Assembly: GCA_017506865.1 (NCBI GenBank)
Contig: JAFCMP010000192.1
Span: 28,830-92,829, forward strand
From: Tribonema minus
Lineage: Eukaryota; Sar; Xanthophyceae; Tribonematales; Tribonemataceae
Direction of reading: 5' to 3'
Length of the DNA stretch: 64,000 nucleotides
The position numbers and the translations under genes were made by a program. Of the stretch, positions 1-11,766 are shown piece by piece. Numbering within the stretch: the first letter of the stretch is position 1; every line of letters begins with the position of its first letter. The notes beneath the pieces are model-generated. The model was not told the origin of the DNA. It ran no database searches and saw only the letters and a list, made by a program, of their open reading frames with translations.

Positions 1-54
1 AGCAGCAGCCGTAGCAGCAGCAGCAGCAGCAGCAGCAGCGTCAGCAACAACGAC
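1..54. repeat. AGC/CAG trinucleotide microsatellite inside the coding region
   Basis: Near-perfect AGC units run from base 1 to about base 40 and encode poly-serine in the frame of the gene at 1-1515. The tract probably continues to the left of the window. Confidence 0.8.
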
Positions 55-1515
55 GCACGCAGCTTTGGTTATGCAGCCGTTTCGCGGGCATCGCCTGCCA
101 CAAGCCGCGATCACATGAGCCCAAGCAGCAGAAGTTGCTGCAGCAGCATGAGCCGTAGCTCTACAGTGACCACGGACGTCTCAGCGATCAACATGGTGAC
201 TCCGCTGCGTGCAGTCGGTGGCACATGCGGCGACCAACAAGTGCAAAACGACAACCCATGGGGCGCATCAACATCACCTCCAACCGCCGCTCAGCAGGTG
301 CCTTCGCGCCCGCAGTCGCCACTGCCACTGCCTGCGCGGCCACACAAAGCAGCCAGCAGCGGCCCCGCGCTGCAGCACTACTACGGCTCGCCAGCGTATG
401 CGGGTCTGCTGGTGCTTGACCATCTGCAGCTCTACTTCAAGGAGCACGTGTTCGGGTCCCATGCGGGAGCGCCTTACCTACATACCATGTACCACGGCCC
501 TCCTGCTGCCACCGCCAGCGCCGCCGCAGACGCAACACAACCAGAACCCGAGAGCTTCATAGCGCTCTTCAGAGACACCATAGTGCCGGGTGCGGCGTCA
601 GGCAAGGCGGCCCATATGCGTGAGGTGCTCACGCGCCCGGCGCTGAGGCGTGATGCCAACGGCGCTCCGCGCGGCAATGCGGCGGGCGAGGTGCCCGTGC
701 TGGTGGTCATCACGTCGCACCGCGTGCACTTCGTGACGGAAGATGGCCTTGCGGATCAGATGTTTGCAGAGGCACCGCGGCCCACGTCGCTGGTCAGCGT
801 GCTGTTGCGCGATCTTCGTGAGGCGGCGCTGGGGCTTGCGCTGCAGAAGCTGCGTCTCGTGTTCGAGCACGTGTTCGACGCCGCCGCCGACACGGGCGGC
901 AGCAGGCACCACCACCACAGCGAAAGCGGCACCGCCAGTCCCTTCACGCTGCAGGTGACAGTGCTCACCCGCAGCAGGTCGCGCACTCACGCGCTCATCA
1001 CCGCTCTGGAGCCCGCAGCAGCGGACGCGCGCGCGCGAGCGGGGCTGCCAGCGCTGGCCGTTACCAATGAGGACGCACCGGTTATGGAGGTGCTTGCGCC
1101 GCTGACCGGCGGAAGGGAGTCTGCGCTGGCGCTCTACCAGCTTGTGCTGCAGCGATGGCCGCTGCGCCCTTGGGTCGCAGCACCGCGGTCGCTGCTCGCG
1201 ACGGCTTCCGAGCTGGTGCTGTGTGACGAGAGCCACGACTCTTCCGCATCAGACCTGCAGCCATTCGTCGTTGACCGCGGACGCTTGGCAGATGTGACGT
1301 CGGTGGAGCTGCTGTCGCGCCGCGGAGGCGGCTGCTTGCAGTTCAGCGTCAAGCTGCGAGCGCAAGGGGTATTGCAGAGCAAGCGGCAGTGGGTGCTGCA
1401 GTGCCGCACGTCGAGCGATGCAGACAGGGTGGTGGCAGAACTGCGGCGGCTCAGCAAGGCACAGAGGGATGGCAAGGGAGTGGTCGCAACTGCGCTGAGC
1501 GACTTGCTGCTGTGA
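1..1515 (+). CDS. 3' part of an unidentified gene; C-terminal PH-like protein
   Basis: The reading frame is open from base 1 to the TGA at 1513-1515, so the visible part is about 504 residues and the 5' end lies outside the window. Residues 1-110 are Ser/Ala/Pro-rich low complexity, beginning in an AGC-repeat poly-Ser tract. Two conserved-looking globular stretches follow. One lies around residues 230-300 and includes VVITSHRVHFVTEDG and a run of hydrophobic strands and helix. The other lies around residues 385-495, where a W-rich strand pattern ends in an amphipathic helix (SDADRVVAELRRL). Strands closing with a C-terminal helix are what PH-like domains look like, and the arrangement recalls the C-termini of LRR-plus-PH proteins of the STK11IP type. 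That comparison is from memory and weak. Codon use is GC-rich and typical of a real gene. Function is not assigned. Confidence 0.55.
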   Translation, partial: SSSRSSSSSSSSSVSNNDARSFGYAAVSRASPATSRDHMSPSSRSCCSSMSRSSTVTTDVSAINMVTPLRAVGGTCGDQQVQNDNPWGASTSPPTAAQQVPSRPQSPLPLPARPHKAASSGPALQHYYGSPAYAGLLVLDHLQLYFKEHVFGSHAGAPYLHTMYHGPPAATASAAADATQPEPESFIALFRDTIVPGAASGKAAHMREVLTRPALRRDANGAPRGNAAGEVPVLVVITSHRVHFVTEDGLADQMFAEAPRPTSLVSVLLRDLREAALGLALQKLRLVFEHVFDAAADTGGSRHHHHSESGTASPFTLQVTVLTRSRSRTHALITALEPAAADARARAGLPALAVTNEDAPVMEVLAPLTGGRESALALYQLVLQRWPLRPWVAAPRSLLATASELVLCDESHDSSASDLQPFVVDRGRLADVTSVELLSRRGGGCLQFSVKLRAQGVLQSKRQWVLQCRTSSDADRVVAELRRLSKAQRDGKGVVATALSDLLL

Positions 1516-4211
1516 TGCGCCTCAAGTTGCGCATCGTTGCAGCAGTTGTTGGCGCACTGGTATACTTCTATGTGTGTATGGTGCATATGTTGTTGATATG
1601 TCAGGCGTGTCCCTACAGGTGCTCCTGTAGATGTTGCCGCTGTGCACAAACGCTAATCCGTTGCCCTGAAAAATGACACAAAAAGACGTGATTTTTGTTA
1701 TGCCTGCACATTCACTTTTGCTATGTTTGGCTGGCTGTGACACTGTGTTGCATGCATGTCGCAGGCTCTGCTGGTGTGACATGGTGCTTTGTACATTGCA
1801 TGATCAGCATGCATGCCGTGTATGTTACCAACACCTGCATGCAGAGATCTGAACATTCAGCGAGCATGCATGTATGCCGTCTATGATGGACATGCGCGTC
1901 TCTGCTCAAGGGTTTCAGCACTCTGTACACACAAAGTGCTGTGCATAGCGCTGCCAAATTCTGGATTGAACCCATAGTACAGCTTGACCACCAGCAGCAG
2001 CAGCGGCGGGGAGCCTGTGTGTTCAGAACCAGCAAATTGGTGAGGTCTGCAATTACTACAGGAAGTGTGCGTGCAGTACAGTCAACACCTGTCTGTCAGG
2101 AACATGATTGTTCCAGCAGATTGTGCCCTGTATGTAGGGTTTTTGCGAGTCCAAATTGTCATGTAAGTCGATGCACGCATGAGTCAGCTCACTAACCCTT
2201 TTTCTGTACCATGTAGCAATGAAGGTGCATCAGGCGGTGAAGCAGGATACGTCGTGCTCTGCAGAATTCTTGAACACAGGTTGCAATTCTGTGAGTCTAA
2301 AACAGCAAGTTGTTGTTCTGATGAAACTGCAGATTCTTGCTGCCTGATTCTTTCGTACCTACATAAAATACTTTTGTTGTCGAATTGACTGAAGCATCGT
2401 AGCACGGCAGATGTACTGAACCACATGCAGTATGATGCAACAACACCACAACATGTAGTAGATACAGCGAATGCTCTGTCAAGTGGAGCCGAATCAGAAG
2501 CACATTCGAGTGTCGTGAGGTCAAGTCAATTCTGTCAAGTTAGCCCCTGGAGGTTGAAGATTGGGCGATTGCGTGCGCACTGAGGTGTGGCACATCAAGC
2601 GGCAAATCCAGATACTTTGAAGTACATGTTTTTTCCGCAGATGCTAATTCGTTGAGCAGCAAACCGGACCTTTCAGCCGCAAATCAAGAACAGCCCACCA
2701 CCACAGCCCATGCAAGATTAATGGTTGCAGTCAGATAGATTCCTGCTCAGCAAACCTGAACCATAGGCTACCATTAATGGTACCACACCCCTCCTCAGCG
2801 CCTAGCAAGTGCGCAGCACTGGGAATGCATACATAGGAGGTGAATAGGGTTCAGTGTGCGGTGTGTATGTACGCATGCAAGGCGACGCCACGTCACTGAG
2901 TTGCAAAACAAGCAGCAGCGCAAATGCACGTGCACCACTGTCGGCCACAGAGAGTGGCAGTACACATACCCCATGCACCACTGCCGGCCACAGAGAGTGG
3001 CAGTATACACGCCCCAACCAACCTTCGTTTTTGAGCAGCTGTGTGTGTGTGCGCCGCTGCCAGCAGCATGGGACAAATGCGCGTGCATGCAGCAGCCCAG
3101 CGTCATTGGAGGGCGATGCATGAATGCGCCGCCGCCGTCTCTGATAATGGCAGCACGTATGCGTGCCATCGCAAGCTGCGTGGGCAGCGGCATGTCTGTG
3201 CGATGTCACCGTCTTCTGTGGGCAGCAGCACATGCGTGCCACTGCCGACGGCGTGGCAGCAGTGCAGGTGTTTGGTGTCGCCGACCTCCATTCATCCAGC
3301 ACGTGTGCGCGCCCGCAGCCTTTGAGAGCAGCGATGCGTGTGCCACAGACTGCACGGGCAATGAGCGGTGCACACGCCGCCGCCAGTTTGCGTGGGGGCA
3401 GCAGCGTGAGCGGGCGCCCCCACCCCCACCGCGTGGGAAGGTTACGTCCATATGAGCAGCACCGCTGACCTGCATGGTGTGCACGCCGCCGGCTCCGCGT
3501 TCAATGGGCAGCTGCGCATGGGCGCCATGGCTAGTGGCAAGGGCGAAGAGGTATGCACATCGCTGCCACGGTCCACCATGGCTGCGCGGGTTTGCCCCTT
3601 CCTCTCAAAGCAAAGTACACAGCGCGTTGTCTTTGCTGAAAGGTTGACGAGCGCTTCTTGTCGCGATCGGTGTACCCATCCTCGATAGCATGCCTCATAC
3701 AATGCAATCATGAGCCTGGAAAAAGCTGTGCTCGTTTTGAAGGGAGGCGTTGTTTGTTGCGTTGCCTTTCCTAATGCCCGAGCCACATCCATGGCAGCTG
3801 CTACTGCTGCGGCTTTGTCGATATTGATACTTCTGCAGCGGGCAAGGCAACAAACTAGAGGACCGTCAACTTCAGCCAACTTAAGTCGTCGTCAACTTCA
3901 AAAGTTCGCGGACGCTCAACAAAGAGAGTGGCTCAGCTCTGCAACAGCAGCGGTACGGAACCTCCGGGTTCAGAGACAGCAAAAAGGTGAGATCTGCAAT
4001 CAACTGCTTTGTTGAAGAGTGCCAGTTTCAGCATGGCGGCTGGCAATCCTGTCGCGCTGTCCGCAGCCATCGCTTCTGCTTCTCCCAGGCAGAGCTGCTT
4101 TGGGGTGCTTGGCTGTTTAGACAGCCGCAATCAATCGTTTGAAGTACTCAAATTTACAAAGCCACAGTGCCTGACATATTCTAGCGCTGCGCTTGCAACC
4201 CTCCATCGCAG
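1516..4211. other. Intergenic, no supported gene
   Basis: This 2.7-kb stretch separates the first gene from RPL18A. I found only short open frames without family motifs or a consistent exon chain. It is rich in TG/CA and TGCATG words. A 43-bp direct repeat occurs twice in tandem at 2931-2973 and 2974-3016 (core GGCCACAGAGAGTGGCAGTA). The 3' UTR of the left gene and the promoter and 5' UTR of RPL18A must lie here. Confidence 0.6.
2931..3016. repeat. 43-bp tandem duplication
   Basis: Two adjacent copies both begin TGCACCACTG and share the core GGCCACAGAGAGTGGCAGTA, with a few substitutions between them. Confidence 0.75.
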
Positions 4212-6912
4212 ATGCCGCCTATGCGCCAGTACCAGGTGGTGGGCCGCAAGGCCCCCACCGAGGCCGACCCGAACCCGCCTGCGTACAGGATGAAGGTGTT
4301 TGCCGCCACCAAGGTTGGCGCCATCTCTAGCTTCTGGTACCTCATCCACCAGATGCGCAAGATGAAGAAGACCACTGGCGAGATTCTGGATGTCAACGAG
4401 GTAAAGCCGGCTTGCTGCTCTTTGCTTTTCAGGACTTATGCTGCTGTTTTCGGCACAAACCTCGCGACTGGAGCTGCGAAGCGAGGTGAAGGAAGGGTGG
4501 GGCGGCGTGCTGTTGGCTGGAGAAAGTCTTCTGAAGCTGGAGCCACTTGGAAGGAGCATAGCTGCAGAGAGGATGTTGGAGTGAGGGGAGCCTGTGCTAA
4601 AGGACCTGAAGTCAATTCGGCACCTGCCTAGCAAAGCAGGGCCTGGTCTAAGCAAAGTTACAAAGGTGTTTACAGCGTACTTTACATGTATCGGAACGCA
4701 AAGCTCTAGCGGGCCTTTCGGTGCACCCATACGCAACACAGCAATGTGGTCCGAAGCGGCAAGCACGGTCAACGAGGACCCGTGAACTGCAGAACATGGA
4801 CAGATAAACCAGGGCGTGCTCAGTGCTCTTCTTGTAGAAATTCAGCGCAGTGTAACACCTTGGTATTTCTCGGTTCCCCCTTGTACTTTCAATCAAACCA
4901 TGTGCCGCTGACATGATAGTCGCTACTGCTGACTTAATGGTCGTACTGCAGACTTGAACGTGAACGTACCACCCACGCGTTGAGCCAGGAGGTAATGGCA
5001 GTTTAAAGCTCGCATGTCAGTTGACCCGGCGCCGATCGCCCCTGCGTCGCTGCTCAGATTGTGGAGAAGAACGCCCGCATCATCAAGCACTACGGCATCT
5101 GGCTGCGCTACGACTCCCGCTCCGGCACGCACAACATGTACCGCGAGTACAGGGACCTCACCCTCACCGGCGCGGTTGACCAGATGTACAGCGAGATGGC
5201 CGGTCGCCACCGCTGCCGCCCGCGATCCATCCAGATCATCCGCACGGGCATCGTGGCCGCCAAGGACACCAAGAGGGCGCCTGTCAAGCAGTTCCAGGTC
5301 AGGCCTGAATATGCGCTCATTTGCTGCGTTTACTTGCAACTTGAGGGCACGCCCAGATCATGCAGTTGCCTGTGTTTTAGTCGCAAGTGCTGGTGTTCCA
5401 GTTTCAAACACACTCTGCAGCTTGGCGTCTGTACACGGGCTACACAAGCGGCGTTGTTCAGAATTGCTTTGCTAGTTGCAGATATTGCCCGCCAATGCCA
5501 TACATGCGTAGCAGGCCTCTCCATCGTGAATGTGGAATGGTTTCATGGAAGCTGTTTGCAACAATGACTCTCATGTGATGGACTTAAACTCAGGTTTTTA
5601 ATTGCAGTGGATGGCCTGAAATGGCTTTGCGCTGCAAAAGTCACAAACGTTCATGCGTCTTTGCACGCATACATCATCCCGTTGTGCTGACTGCACTGGA
5701 TGCATCTCTCTTGTGTAGGGTTGCCGAAACCGTAAAGCGTAAATTTACGGTACGGAAATATACGGCGTATGATACGCCGTATGTTTGAAATGGCATCGTA
5801 TATTCCGTAATTTACGGTAGAATTTTACGATCGAACTTTTCGTACCCATTTTTTTCGGTACGATTTTATTACGGTGACGTGGATGATGCAACAACGAGCA
5901 CGAGTGTGGTGGCGCAGTGGCGTGATGGCGGATGGCGCCAATGCTCTTAGATCTCCTCAGCCTGGCACAGACAGCAAGCCGCAAGCGACCTAACACGCCA
6001 AAAAAACCGAGTGGACAAAGTTCAAGTTCTTCTCTGCGCAGCGTGGTGTAGCGACAAGGCACATGTTGTATGCCAGCAATCCTTGCGCGCTACAATCCTT
6101 GCGTGCACTAACACTGAGCACATCCACAGCAGTGAAGACCAGCTGCAGGGGCGCAGACGAGGCAGCAGCAACACGATTGCAAATTGCAAAAGCCGCTTGA
6201 CTTGGCGCGCTTCCAAAAGCAAGCCAGAATTGAAGACCTACAGTTCAAGCAAGCACTTTCTCTGAGAACTTCAAAAGCGCTGTCCACAAGCATGGTTGGG
6301 TAGGCATAACTAATTTGAGCAATGGCACCTTCACCATCGTACTTTCTGCTTCTGATATTTATAAACATGGTAGGCTGTACCATCCTCATTACCGACATTG
6401 AATGCAGTGATCTTTGGTAAATGCTTGATGCTATGCTTGCTTGTAATTAATTCAATAAGTTGGCTCACGTTACCTGTGAGGATTGTGCATCAAGTTGAAG
6501 TTAACAATTTCATACTAGTAGTACGCTCTCGTGTAGTCATCTGTGCCTGTGTTACAATAGGCAAGGCGGACCGTGTGACGTACATGCATATTTTAATAAT
6601 TGCATAATTACGATAATTACGGCACGTACGGTTTACGGTTGGAAGTACGGTTTTACGATTACGGTCATTACGGTAACTACGGTTGTACGATCACAGGTAC
6701 GGCATACGATTATGGTTACGGTACGGTACGTTTACGGCCTACGGAGTATATTTTCAAAACCCTACGGTTTTGGCAACCCTACTCTTGTGCTTGCTCTCAT
6801 CTTGCAGAACTCCCAAATCAAGTTCCCTCTGGCGCACCGCATCCCCCGCGAGCCGTCAAAGAAGTTCCGCACCGTCTTCAAGGCACAGCGGCCCAACACC
6901 TTCTTCGGCTAA
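4212..6912 (+). CDS. RPL18A: 60S ribosomal protein L18a (eL20)
   Basis: Three exons, 4212-4400, 5058-5297 and 6808-6912, join in phase 0 at both junctions (donors GTAAAG and GTCAGG, acceptors CTCAG and TGCAG). They give 177 residues, the normal eL20 length. The protein is a structural component of the large cytosolic ribosomal subunit. Diagnostic stretches are [12 protein letters not shown] near the start, [20 protein letters not shown] in exon 2, and [10 protein letters not shown] with RPNTFFG at the end. The start at 4212 matches the family N-terminus. The motif [16 protein letters not shown] is the form I associate with animals and stramenopile-like lineages; land plants and chlorophytes usually have YQSRTGYHNMYKEY. 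Intron 2 is 1510 bp, inflated by a transposon at 5716-6781. Nothing is broken. Confidence 0.96.
5708..5715. repeat. Left 8-bp target-site duplication
   Basis: CTCTTGTG immediately precedes the left inverted repeat; the identical octamer follows the right end at 6782-6789. Confidence 0.88.
5716..6781. mobile_element. Non-autonomous hAT-like DNA transposon in RPL18A intron 2
   Basis: The element begins TAGGGTTGCCGAAACCGTA at 5716 and ends with the inverse of TAGGGTTGCCAAAACCGTA at 6781, giving 19-bp terminal inverted repeats with one mismatch. It is flanked by a perfect 8-bp direct duplication, CTCTTGTG, at 5708-5715 and 6782-6789. An 8-bp target duplication with TIRs starting (T/C)AGGG is the hAT superfamily signature. 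The outer 150-200 bp at each end are packed with TACGGT/TTACGG words in both orientations, like the subterminal sites bound by hAT transposases. The interior, about 700 bp, has no recognisable transposase, so it was probably moved in trans. Its position inside a spliced intron explains why it is tolerated. Confidence 0.88.
6782..6789. repeat. Right 8-bp target-site duplication
   Basis: CTCTTGTG is repeated directly after the right inverted repeat, 18 bp before the exon 3 splice acceptor of RPL18A. Confidence 0.88.
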
Positions 6913-8643
6913 GTTTGAGCCACTGCTGGATGTGCTGCTGCTGTTGATGGTGGCGCTGGGATAGGGGTTTGGGCTTGACCGATGGCAGAGGCCAGAGGCA
7001 CTAAATCAACGCCTGTGCTGCTACATGGACATGGTGCTGTCGCAGAAGGCCATGCCTCGGCTGGCTGCAGTTCTTTACCTCTGCTCTGTTTGCCTACAGA
7101 CATGCATGATACCCGCTTGCAAGCGTGAGCAGACGCATCAGTGCTCAGCAGAAAGTGCAGACACATCATCACTGCTCAATACCCCTTGCGACTGCAGACA
7201 ATATACTGTCCTTTTCTAGGTGCAGAAAACCCTGCACACTAGAGCTTCAGCCCACTACACAGTAATGCTATGTTCAATGAGCAGTTTGGCTGTGCTTCGT
7301 TCCCACGCAAACTTTTGCAATGTGCCAGGTTGAGCCGTGCATCAGGTTTGGGGGGCATCCTCAGAGCATGTGACCGGAGACTGTGTTGTATGATGATGCA
7401 GGTTTGCAGGCATCAGTCACCATGTCATGATGCGTTTTTTTTGCACTGCATTGGCCAGCAAGTACTGACTAAATCGCTTGCATGTAGCTGGTATATGTAC
7501 GGTGTGCAGACATTGTTCGCCTGCAGATTGCTGCGTTCAGACAAAAGATGTTGTATGTGCGTGGCCATGCAAGCACTTGTGGCATTATAATCACACGTTG
7601 AAGGCTGCCTGGTCGTGCTTGAGTGCAGCTAAATCGCATGTTGTTACAATGCTAGTATAAAGGAGATGAACAGCATATACGTCAAGATGCATTGTGCAAT
7701 TGACGCATCATCATTGCTTGACAAAGCAGCGAGTAGCAAAAGAGCCATGATGTGGCCAAGTAAATTGAAAAACTTGTGTTGACATGATCATTATCAGTTG
7801 TGTATCGGACACTAGCATGTGTTCTGCACGGCACAAGATGCAACAGTGGTATTTGTGCCTATTAATGTCAATCATGTCGCCGCAAGTGGTGAGGCAGGAT
7901 ACGCATTGCTGGCATGTACGTCACTGCGTTTCACTGTCAACGTGATCCGAAATAGTGCTCTTGTTCAGATGATCCAATACTTTGCAAACAATACCATCAC
8001 CGAGTGCAGCTCCAGTAGCTCGCAGCAGCAGTGGGCACACAGCGGGCCTGACAAACACAGGAAGGAAGGCAGCATCAAAAACAAAATTTATCGCTTGAGC
8101 CAGTGTGGACTGCATCATCTACATGGTGATGCATATGAGATGATGGCATTGCTGATGAGCATCTATTGGAATGAATGCATGCCGCATGGTTCTGGTACAG
8201 TCAACACTCTGCATGCCACCTGATGGTGAGAACAGCAATAGAAACAGACCAATTGCTGCAGGCAGAGATCATGTGCAGAATACAAAAGTATGGCAAATTC
8301 AATTGTGTGCTTATGGTGATGTCACTGCATGAGTACGATGCGCAGCACGTAAGTTGCAAGCGCGTTTGCATCCTAACTGGTGCTGAATAGAGGTCATATT
8401 TTGTTTGCGTCCTGGCTGGTGCTGTATAGGAGTCATGTTTTATCATGGTTACGTAGATAGACTATGCAACGTACATTCCCAAGTCCGCGGGTCTCAGCTG
8501 CTCATTTCCACGCTCACTGGCTAATGAGAGGCTTTCAGTGAACCATCAAACTCACCAGCAAGTGTGCGCTCGTGCACTGGTTGTCACTCCTATTTGCGGA
8601 GACAGTCTGTCCTATCATATTGGCGCAACAAGCAGCCCTAAAA
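6913..8643. other. Intergenic between RPL18A and PMK, no supported gene
   Basis: Both neighbouring genes end here (convergent), so two 3' UTRs are expected. I see only short open frames without family motifs. An imperfect tandem duplication of about 40 bp (core TGGTGCTG followed by ATAG) lies at roughly 8360-8440. Confidence 0.55.
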
Positions 8644-11564
8644 TCAAACATACCTTTGCGCATCAGTTGTGCCTGTGGAACTGACGGTCTGCCAGCTGGC
8701 CCAGAGGTCTTGTACAGCGGAAGCTGCTGAGGGGTGCACCACAATGGCATAGATGGCATCAACGCCGCCAGCCCCTGGCACTCCAGAGCAGAGCACGCCA
8801 GGCAGCGCCGCAGTAGCATTCGCGAGGGCCGTCTGCAACAGCATTGAATTGGAAGGGGATGAATGCCACGTTGTCATATGCACTGGGCATGCATGGGTAT
8901 ACAAGTGGCCTCACCGCAGAACAGCATTGCTGCTTTCTTTGCGCTGCTTGAAGCAGGTGTCTATGGCAAGGACTTTTCAAGCTTGCACGTTGTGAACGAG
9001 CGTGATTCACCACTCAAACTCCATTCAAATCTGAACAGCGTGTATGCAGCCACTCATACAGGAACCGCTTGTGTGTTGCAAGCATCAGACCAAGTCAACT
9101 CCTGAAAAAAACAAAATGAAAAAAGTGTCAGAAGTGACTACTGTACCTGCTCAGGAGGTTCAATTGGCACCCCAGCAGCATCCCCCATCTCCCTAAGCAG
9201 TGCACGCATTTGCACAAATGCATCCCGAAGCTTGCACAAGGATGAGGATGCTGTAGAGCTCACGCTTCCCCGCTGGTGAGATGGCAGCAACGACAAGTGC
9301 TGGTAAGTGGCAGCAGCGGATAAGCTGTTGCTGCTGCTGCTGCCACTGCCATCTAGGCCGCTGAGCTCTTGAAGCAGCTCCCTAATGCTGTTGTTGACTT
9401 GCGCAAGTTTGCCCCACAGATCTGCAGAAGAATCCTTGGTGCTTTCCGCTGCACGCCACTTCAGCACACTTTTCACCTGCAATTGCACCCACACCATACA
9501 CAGCAACGGAGGAGAACTTGCTTTTCAGAATGATGTGGATTGACTTGTACGTGATGTTCACGACCAGTTAGGCCACTTGGCGATGACCTACCAGTTGCCT
9601 GTTGATACACATAAGCATGATGAGAAGGGCAGGCAATGATCAAAGCAGTAGGATACTCAGAGTGCGTGTTCTGATCTGAAACAAAACTGAGGCTGTTGGC
9701 CAACAATCCTTGAAAGCAACTGCGCCTCCTTGTGAACACTTGTGCAGTGGTGTGATTGTGGTGTCGTTCCTAAACCCACGCTGCAGATCACAACACAGAA
9801 GGTCTGCATAGGAAAGGCAGTCAAGCCCTCCCTTTGTGCCTGTGGTTCATGACTTGACAGGCAGACTGGAAGAAGTGGTGCATTGATAAGCAGCTTACCA
9901 TTGAAGGCGTTGATGATCCGCCTTGCACATCCCCCATTAGCAGACAGAATCCCTGTGGCAGGTGTATCGGCTCCCGCTTCAGGTCCCACTGAGTCGCCAC
10001 CACAGCAAAGCGCAGTCTGTCTCCCACACCCTCTTCCCCGTCCGTGGCAGACAGCACGTCTGCCAGTACAGTTGGTGAGAAACGCGTGTATACATGTGTG
10101 CCATATACAGCAGCTGCCACGTCAAAACCGCTGCCAATCTTGCCCTGCGCTGCAGCGTGACATGCCTGCGCTAGGTTGTGGACGATCCGCATGCCCTCCA
10201 CCACATTGCCGCTGGCATCACAAATCGTTGGCGTATCAGCGCTCGGCAGCTCAACCGCATGGAATGTTACCAGCAGGGCGCCCACCAATGATGTGATCAT
10301 TGCTGCTGAGCTTCCCATGCCGGTCTTGGATACCTGCAGATGCCCATCCACTGCATCAAATGCGACAGGCAGTGCATGGCATCAGGCTTGCACAGGAGCA
10401 GTACAATATGCTGGAAGGCAGTGCAGATTACCTACATGCAAGCGACCTGTTCCGGCACACGCGACACAATCAAGATGCTTACGCACTAACAACAGGACAG
10501 TGTTGCAGTTTCGACTGCAAATCAGCTAATGACTATCTGATGGCGTAGCAGGTGGAAGCACAGATGATTGATGAAGCAAAGCACAGACGTCGCACCTACC
10601 TGTGGGGCATGGCAGGAATGTGGGCAGGGAAGCAAGTGCTTCAGCAGTCACAGGAAGGCCCCTTGCCTGCAGCTGTGCTGTTTGAGAATAGAAGTCGTTG
10701 TCTGCCTCCAGCTTGATATGCAGGACACCTGACAGCTGCTGCTCCGCCATTTCTGTAGCTAGAAATGCCATGACATACTTCAGTGTGCACTCCACGTACA
10801 CATTGGAGGGCTGCCCAGTCCTGCACAACAACAACACCAGCAAACAGTTGATGGTGTCAAAGGGCTATTTCAGAAGCAGCAATGTGCTGATGCGCAATTG
10901 CCGTTGCCACACAACAATGTGAAGATGTACTTTTTATTAATTCTCGCTCAGGGCGCGAAAAAGCCCAGATGATTGTGAAGATGTACTTACTTGGGCGAGA
11001 GGACTGGAAGAACGCCTGCTGGTGGGAATGAGCACGTGTAGTAGTACTGCTGGCGGAACTGGGGGCTGTCGACTGTGATGGCCAGGTTTTGAGTGTGGCT
11101 TGATGTCTGCTGCAGCAGCAGACAAAGAGGCTCGTCACAAACCTGTGATGTTACTGACATGCATGCTCAGTGCACCATGCGAATGCAATTTGTTCAGTAC
11201 ATAACATGGCTGGCTTGCCACGGCACTGACCGCATATCTTTCCCAGCAGGTGGTGGTGTGGAATCGCGCAGTAGTGCCCAGCACTATCCCGCTGTTCGGT
11301 TGCTCCAGCACCAGATAACCGCCTGTGAGCAGCACTTTTCCAGGAGCGGACACGCACCTGCGGGTTCTGTCCAACACCCACAAACAGACAGCGCACATGA
11401 CTAAGCGCGGCCTATAAGATGCCACACACGCATTCCAGTTGCTGCAGACTGTAAAAGAAGTTGAGACGACATGAATACAAGCATGGAGAGATGCAGCTGT
11501 GCTTGTTTTCGGCTGCTGTGCACACAGGTAAACGTACTTCATGAACGCGTACTTACATGGACAT
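8644..11564 (-). CDS. PMK: Phosphomevalonate kinase (GHMP kinase, plant/fungal type)
   Basis: Seven exons on the minus strand: 11557-11564, 11231-11357, 10991-11106, 10600-10820, 9899-10350, 9147-9476 and 8644-8832. All phases agree, giving 480 residues, close to plant PMK (about 500). The enzyme phosphorylates mevalonate-5-phosphate to the diphosphate in cytosolic isoprenoid synthesis. GHMP motifs are visible: SAPGKVLLTGGYLVLE at the N-terminus, KTGMGSSAAM for the ATP phosphate loop (exon 5), QGKIGSGFDVAAAVYG and GGSSTPSM after it, and GVPGAGGVDA near the C-terminus. The first exon is only 8 nt (ATGTCCAT before GTAAGT), chosen because it supplies a start in the right phase. The end is less certain: the stop overlaps a good donor (GTATGT), so a further short exon is possible. 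It shares a 202-bp divergent promoter with RPS12. Confidence 0.92.
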
Positions 11565-11766
11565 AGTGGACATGGTTATAGTTTTGTTGCGTCCGTTTAA
11601 GTGGCTTGTCCTTTGACTTCACGGCACCGTCTCTCGCAGCCTCCGCTCAGCCTCCGCACTTAGTGACAACTGCGCGTCACCTTGGACACTTCAATTGATT
11701 GAACTTTGTCCTGTGGCTGTGTTGTTCACAAACCCTACCTATCGACTGAGGAAACACGGCTTAGCC
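11565..11766. promoter_or_regulatory. Putative bidirectional promoter of PMK and RPS12
   Basis: Only 202 bp separate the start codons of the two divergent genes, so both 5' UTRs and core promoters must fit here. Inferred from spacing; no TATA or other defined element was recognised. Confidence 0.45.

Noticed and set aside
2854-3455. Overlapping Cys/His/Arg-rich frames on both strands
   Set aside because: Composition follows TG/CA-rich repeats; no family motif and no splice-consistent partners.
2215-7920. Two similar snippets (GGTGA-GCAGGATACG at about 2235 and 7880) that translate to GEAGY-like peptides
   Set aside because: Similarity is limited to about 16 bp; too short to claim a repeat or gene remnant.
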